This document shows positions 7,461-10,003 of a DNA stretch of 10,003 bases, in pieces. The notes beneath the pieces were generated by a model. The model did no database searches. It had not been told where the DNA came from and saw only the letters and a list, made by a program, of their open reading frames with translations. The DNA is from Chitinophagaceae bacterium (GTDB lineage Bacteria; Bacteroidota; Bacteroidia; Chitinophagales; Chitinophagaceae): the NCBI GenBank assembly GCA_019454915.1, contig JACFNM010000135.1, forward strand, positions 1 through 10,003. The letters are read 5' to 3'. Within the stretch, counting starts at the first letter, position 1. Every line of letters starts with the position of its first letter. Position numbers and translations under genes: made by a program.

Positions 7461-8642
7461 ATGAAAGAAGTGGTCATTGTTTCTGCGGTACGTACTCCTA
7501 TCGGGAGTTTTGGAGGCGCGCTGAAAGATTTATCGGCTACCCGTTTGGGCGCTTTGGCTATCAGGGCTTCGGTAGAAAAAGCAGGTATCGAAGCGAAAAT
7601 GGTACAGGACGTATTGATGGGTTGTGTGATACAGGCTAATCTTGGCCAGGCGCCGGCGAGGCAGGCGGCACGTTTTGCCGGGTTACCGGATAAAGTGAAT
7701 TGCACAACGATTAATAAAGTATGTGCCAGCGGCATGAAATCTGTTTCGCTTGCTGCACAGAGCATCGCTTTGGGAGATGCTGAAGTGGTGGTGGCGGGTG
7801 GTATGGAAAGCATGAGCAATGTGCCCTTCTATGCTGAGCAGATGCGCTGGGGTAACAAGTACGGAAACGCTGTGCTGATAGACGGGTTGGTTAAGGATGG
7901 ACTTACCGACGTATATGACGGGCTCGCGATGGGTAATGCGGCAGAGTTGTGTGCGAGAGAATGCGGCATCAGTCGCCAGGAGCAGGATGTTTTTGCTATA
8001 GAAAGCTATCGGCGCAGTCAACGGGCCTGGGAACAGGGGCTTTTTGCAGAAGAAGTGATTCCGGTGGAGATTCTCCAGCGAAAGGGCGATGCGGTAGTTG
8101 TTTCAAAAGATGAGGAACCGTTTAACGTGAAGTTTGATAAAATACCAACCCTTAAACCCGCTTTTCAGAAAGACGGGACGGTGACAGCGGCTAACGCGAG
8201 CACGCTGAATGATGGAGCAGCGGCTTTGGTGATGATGAGCCGCGAAATAGCGGATGCGTCAGGGCTGAAACCTATTGTGCGTATTTTATCGTATGCAGAT
8301 GCGGAGCAGGCTCCGGAATGGTTTACGACCACGCCGGCTCTTGCACTTCCCAAAGCGCTTTCAAAAGCGGGATTACAGGTGAGTGATATTGATTATTGGG
8401 AGATCAATGAAGCTTTCAGTGTGGTGGGTATTGAAAACAGTAAGAGATTGCAGTTAAACCCCGAACGGGTTAATGCGCATGGAGGAGCTGTTTCTCTGGG
8501 TCATCCGCTCGGAGCCAGTGGCGCCAGAATCTTAGTCACCCTGATTAATGTACTCAGGCAAAATAATGCGAGATATGGCGCTGCCGGAATTTGTAATGGC
8601 GGAGGTGGCGCAAGCGCTATGGTGATTGAATGCTTGCATTAA
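7461..8642 (+). CDS. Acetyl-CoA C-acetyltransferase (thiolase II)
   Basis: Cytoplasmic thiolase that condenses two acetyl-CoA to acetoacetyl-CoA, or runs the reverse cleavage. The 393-residue length is typical. Catalytic residues are all present: nucleophile C88 in NKVCASGMKS, N316 in NEAF (316-319), H348 in GGAVSLGHPLGASGAR (341-356) and the second cysteine C378 in GICNGGGGAS. These numbers nearly coincide with the well-known Zoogloea biosynthetic enzyme (C89, H348, C378). The N-terminal VVIVSAVRTPIGSFGGAL is also characteristic. It fits the short-chain AtoB/PhaA/ThlA group better than long-chain FadA, but no partner genes (hbd, fadB, atoDA, phaB) lie nearby to fix the pathway. The ATG start at 7461 gives the canonical N-terminus with nothing missing. 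Confidence 0.95.
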   Translation: MKEVVIVSAVRTPIGSFGGALKDLSATRLGALAIRASVEKAGIEAKMVQDVLMGCVIQANLGQAPARQAARFAGLPDKVNCTTINKVCASGMKSVSLAAQSIALGDAEVVVAGGMESMSNVPFYAEQMRWGNKYGNAVLIDGLVKDGLTDVYDGLAMGNAAELCARECGISRQEQDVFAIESYRRSQRAWEQGLFAEEVIPVEILQRKGDAVVVSKDEEPFNVKFDKIPTLKPAFQKDGTVTAANASTLNDGAAALVMMSREIADASGLKPIVRILSYADAEQAPEWFTTTPALALPKALSKAGLQVSDIDYWEINEAFSVVGIENSKRLQLNPERVNAHGGAVSLGHPLGASGARILVTLINVLRQNNARYGAAGICNGGGGASAMVIECLH

Positions 8643-8695
8643 CTGAGCAGATGGAGATAGTATAATATTGTGATATGTTTTCACATCGTGATGCG

Positions 8696-8711
8696 GCAGA
8701 AATCTTTCTGC
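8696..8711. other. Short perfect inverted repeat after the thiolase gene
   Basis: GCAGAAA and TTTCTGC flank a two-base centre, 53 bp past the thiolase stop. It could fold as a hairpin of about five to six pairs. No T-run follows on either strand, so it is not a standard terminator. Confidence 0.3.
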
Positions 8712-8738
8712 GCCCACCCGCCAAATATGTGCGAAAAA

Positions 8739-8945
8739 TTAACCACGAGTGCCACGAAGGTTTGCACGCAGGAAACAAAGGTGTTTTCATTTTCAAATTT
8801 CCCACATTCTCTTTATCATGTCACGCAAGACTCACGACGACTCAGAGCCGCAACGTCAAACCACTACAGCGCAAATATCTCCCAATTTTCAAATTACTAC
8901 ATTTTCAAATTTTCAAATTCCTCACATTCCCCACATTTCCATAAA
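8739..8945. repeat. Degenerate intergenic repeat tract (CACGAAGG-like and TTTTCAAAT/CACATT units)
   Basis: Part of a 385-bp gap (8643-9027) with no credible gene. Three kinds of unit are visible. At 8742-8770, CACGAGTG, CACGAAGG and GCACGCAGG are variants of one word. At 8821-8855, further CACG-, CTCA- and CAACG-type words recur. TTTTCAAAT occurs at 8790-8798, 8886-8894 and 8902-8910, with a further copy directly after sharing a base, and CACATT occurs at 8803, 8923 and 8933. Base use differs from the flanking genes, with very little G in the plus strand after 8860. Such words are familiar from intergenic DNA of Bacteroidota, but I cannot confirm copy number in the genome. Overlapping open frames here are low-complexity and not believed. 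Confidence 0.55.
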
Positions 8946-8975
8946 CTTTGGATAATTTAAGAGGTCAGACTCAGA

Positions 8976-9005
8976 ACAAAAAAGGCCACCTTTTCCGGCA
9001 GCCTT
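8976..9005 (-). terminator. Intrinsic terminator of ssb
   Basis: Read on the minus strand, AAGGCTGCC (9005-8997) pairs with GGTGGCCTT (8990-8982) around a six-base GGAAAA loop. That gives nine pairs, two of them G-T, directly followed by a run of six T (8983-8978, the first two shared with the stem). It begins 22 bases after the ssb stop. On the plus strand the same stem is followed by GATTTTT, so it may also stop transcripts coming from the thiolase side. Confidence 0.85.
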
Positions 9006-9027
9006 GATTTTTATAGACCGTTAGGTT

Positions 9028-9375
9028 TTATTTTCCCCCATTCTTTCCGCCGAGGAATAGTATATCGTTCACCTGCACTTCGGTAACGTATTTCTTAGTT
9101 CCCTCCTTGTCTACATAGTTTCGGTTAATGAGCTTGCCTTCAATAGCAATCTGACTTCCTTTTGCTAAGTACTTTTCGGCGAGCTCGGCATTTTTTCCCC
9201 AGGCAATGGCATTATGCCATTGGGTTTCCTTTACCGTTTCGCCCTTGGCATTGCGATAATTTTCGTTCGTGGCAATAGACAGCCTCGCCATTTTTTTTCC
9301 TGAATCAATGGTTCGTACATCGGGGTCTGCGCCTAAATTACCGATCAATTGTACTTTGTTCTGTAATGTGCTCAT
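9028..9375 (-). CDS. ssb: Single-stranded DNA-binding protein, short form lacking the acidic tail
   Basis: OB-fold protein that coats single-stranded DNA, usually as a tetramer. The 115-residue product has the family landmarks: NKVQLIGNLGADPDVR (6-21), a basic strand MARLSIATNENYR (29-41), and TQWHNAIAWGKNAELAEKYLAKGSQIAIEGKL (51-82), whose W53 corresponds to a DNA-stacking tryptophan of E. coli SSB. RNYVDKEGTKKYVTEVQV (85-102) completes the fold. It ends LGGKNGGK straight after the OB domain. The long linker and the acidic DDxIPF-type tip that recruits partner proteins are absent. Such short SSBs are frequent in Bacteroidota, often as a second copy. The frame stays open upstream to 9444, but the ATG at 9375 gives the canonical MSTLQNKVQLIG start. 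A strong terminator follows, so it is probably a single-gene unit. Confidence 0.95.
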   Translation of the reverse strand: MSTLQNKVQLIGNLGADPDVRTIDSGKKMARLSIATNENYRNAKGETVKETQWHNAIAWGKNAELAEKYLAKGSQIAIEGKLINRNYVDKEGTKKYVTEVQVNDILFLGGKNGGK

Positions 9376-9629
9376 GATGTTTGATTTTAAAGGTGTATAA
9401 ATTCGTTTATCGTTTATTGGCTTTTGCGTCGGTTGACAGTACAAAGATGATATCGCCGGTAAGCCTTACTCGGTAAATAGTCGTTTAAAACCGATTATAA
9501 CCGCTTATAAGCGTTTAAAAATGGATAATTGAATCGTAGGTTTTAGCGGTAATATGCTTGGAAAGGATTAATTTTAGGAGTATTGTTAATAGATGGGGAT
9601 TGAATAACCCGTCAGTAAATAGATAACTT
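9376..9629. promoter_or_regulatory. Divergent control region between ssb and the zinc-ribbon gene
   Basis: This 254-bp gap has no credible gene. For ssb, the minus strand reads CATCTTTG at 9442-9449 (seven of eight to TAnnTTTG), which would give a leader of about 60 bases. For the zinc-ribbon gene no clear -7 box is seen. The gap also carries the tandem 10-bp units described separately. Confidence 0.4.
9481..9520. repeat. Four tandem 10-bp units with an embedded 12-bp palindrome
   Basis: Positions 9481-9490, 9491-9500, 9501-9510 and 9511-9520 are four consecutive decamers: TCGTTTAAAA, CCGATTATAA, CCGCTTATAA, GCGTTTAAAA. They fit NCGNTTAWAA with no gaps. CGCTTATAAGCG at 9502-9513 is a perfect palindrome, and CGTTTAAAA recurs exactly 30 bp apart (9482, 9512). 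One unit per helical turn places similar A/T steps on one DNA face. This looks like a protein-binding array, an operator or iteron-like site, or a bent segment; no known protein can be named from it. Confidence 0.6.
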
Positions 9630-10003
9630 ATGACCAACACCTTACCCCAGGTCTATTGTTTGTATTGCGGTAAACCGGTTAAAGGCCGCATTGATAAAAA
9701 GTTTTGTGATGACTGGTGCCGGAATGCCTATAACAATAAGCGGTATAGCCAGACCTCCCACTTTGTCCGTGACGTGAATCGTATTCTTCGAAAGAACCGG
9801 ATGATTCTATCCGGGCTTATTCCTGACGGAAAAGAAATCGCGAAAGCTCCCCGGCAGAAATTAGAAGAAAAAGGTTTCAACTTCCAGTTTATGACACATA
9901 GCTATACCACTAAAAAAGGACTGACCTATTTTTTTTGCTATGAGTACGGTTATCTTTCCATTGAGCATGATTATTATTTGCTGGTGAGCAGGGAAAAGGG
10001 TGC
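9630..10003 (+). CDS. Zinc-ribbon-like conserved protein of unknown function (partial, C-terminus missing)
   Basis: The frame is open from the ATG at 9630 to the right edge, 124 codons. Near the N-terminus there is a four-cysteine cluster, YCLYCGKPVKGRIDKKFCDDWC, with C10, C13, C26 and C30 (C-x2-C-x12-C-x3-C), as expected for a small zinc-binding knuckle. It is followed by RNAYNNKR and a basic helix HFVRDVNRILRKNRMIL (about 45-61). The rest is FNFQFMTHSYTTKKGLTYFFCYEYGYLSIEHDYYLLVSR, a strand-rich segment full of aromatics. I recognise the type as a hypothetical protein widespread in Bacteroidota but know no function. The cysteine cluster and basic helix would suit nucleic-acid binding. It diverges from ssb across a 254-bp region with phased repeats. 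It does not resemble a transposase or recombinase. Confidence 0.75.
   Translation, partial: MTNTLPQVYCLYCGKPVKGRIDKKFCDDWCRNAYNNKRYSQTSHFVRDVNRILRKNRMILSGLIPDGKEIAKAPRQKLEEKGFNFQFMTHSYTTKKGLTYFFCYEYGYLSIEHDYYLLVSREKG

Noticed and set aside
8669..8685. TGTGA/TCACA hairpin just after the thiolase stop
   Set aside because: Only five pairs, A/T-rich and without a following T-run. It resembles a CRP half-site pair, but its position after a gene and the phylum make that reading unsupported.
8670..8960. Three overlapping open frames of 68-96 codons after the thiolase
   Set aside because: They cover the degenerate repeat tract, translate to low-complexity serine-, histidine- and phenylalanine-rich sequence, and none has a supported start or domain.
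9481..9520. Possible CRISPR or replication origin
   Set aside because: The units are only 10 bp with no spacers, so it is not CRISPR. No dnaA, rep gene or DnaA-box cluster is nearby to support an origin; it is kept as an unassigned repeat array.
9028..10003. Mobile element signalled by ssb plus a zinc-ribbon gene
   Set aside because: No integrase, transposase, mobilisation gene, terminal repeats or tRNA junction is visible, and base composition resembles the rest of the window.

Overview
The window looks like a chromosomal segment from a member of the Bacteroidota, most plausibly the Chitinophagaceae or a near relative. Three things point there. Several gene starts are preceded by boxes matching or nearly matching the Bacteroidota -7 promoter element TAnnTTTG, and there are almost no Shine-Dalgarno sequences. 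The proteins are of Bacteroidota type: a deoxynucleoside kinase next to folK and a divergent long-form sppA, a PepSY-like lipoprotein, a Tat-exported TIM-barrel protein, and a short SSB. The long intergenic gap also carries TTTTCAAAT/CACATT and CACGAAGG-like degenerate repeats, of a kind I associate with intergenic DNA in this phylum. The placement is by inference; there is no rRNA or other taxonomic marker here.

Layout. Positions 1-2212 are on the minus strand: folK, then a deoxynucleoside kinase, then an MFS exporter cut by the left edge. A 61-bp divergent promoter region separates folK from sppA (2274-4031, plus). Four plus-strand genes follow: an ABC-2 type permease without a nearby ATPase (4082-5188), a membrane-anchored SRPBCC-fold protein (5200-5715), a PepSY-like lipoprotein (5823-6257) and a Tat-signal sugar phosphate isomerase/epimerase-like protein (6358-7305). 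Next is an acetyl-CoA C-acetyltransferase (thiolase, 7461-8642). A 385-bp gap with degenerate repeats ends in a clear intrinsic terminator for the minus-strand ssb (9028-9375). A 254-bp divergent region, which holds four exact tandem 10-bp units and a 12-bp palindrome, separates ssb from a zinc-ribbon protein of unknown function cut by the right edge (from 9630).

How the genes work together. FolK (folate synthesis) and the deoxynucleoside kinase (dNTP salvage) both serve nucleotide and cofactor supply and may be partly co-transcribed. The ABC-2 permease and the SRPBCC protein are tightly linked (11 bp apart) and probably co-expressed. The remaining genes look like independent units with their own promoters. 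Most of the window is ordinary housekeeping and envelope content. I see no defence system, CRISPR array, insertion sequence, prophage, tRNA or rRNA. The least explained items are the phased 10-bp repeats between ssb and the zinc-ribbon gene, the zinc-ribbon gene itself, and the repeat-rich gap after the thiolase.
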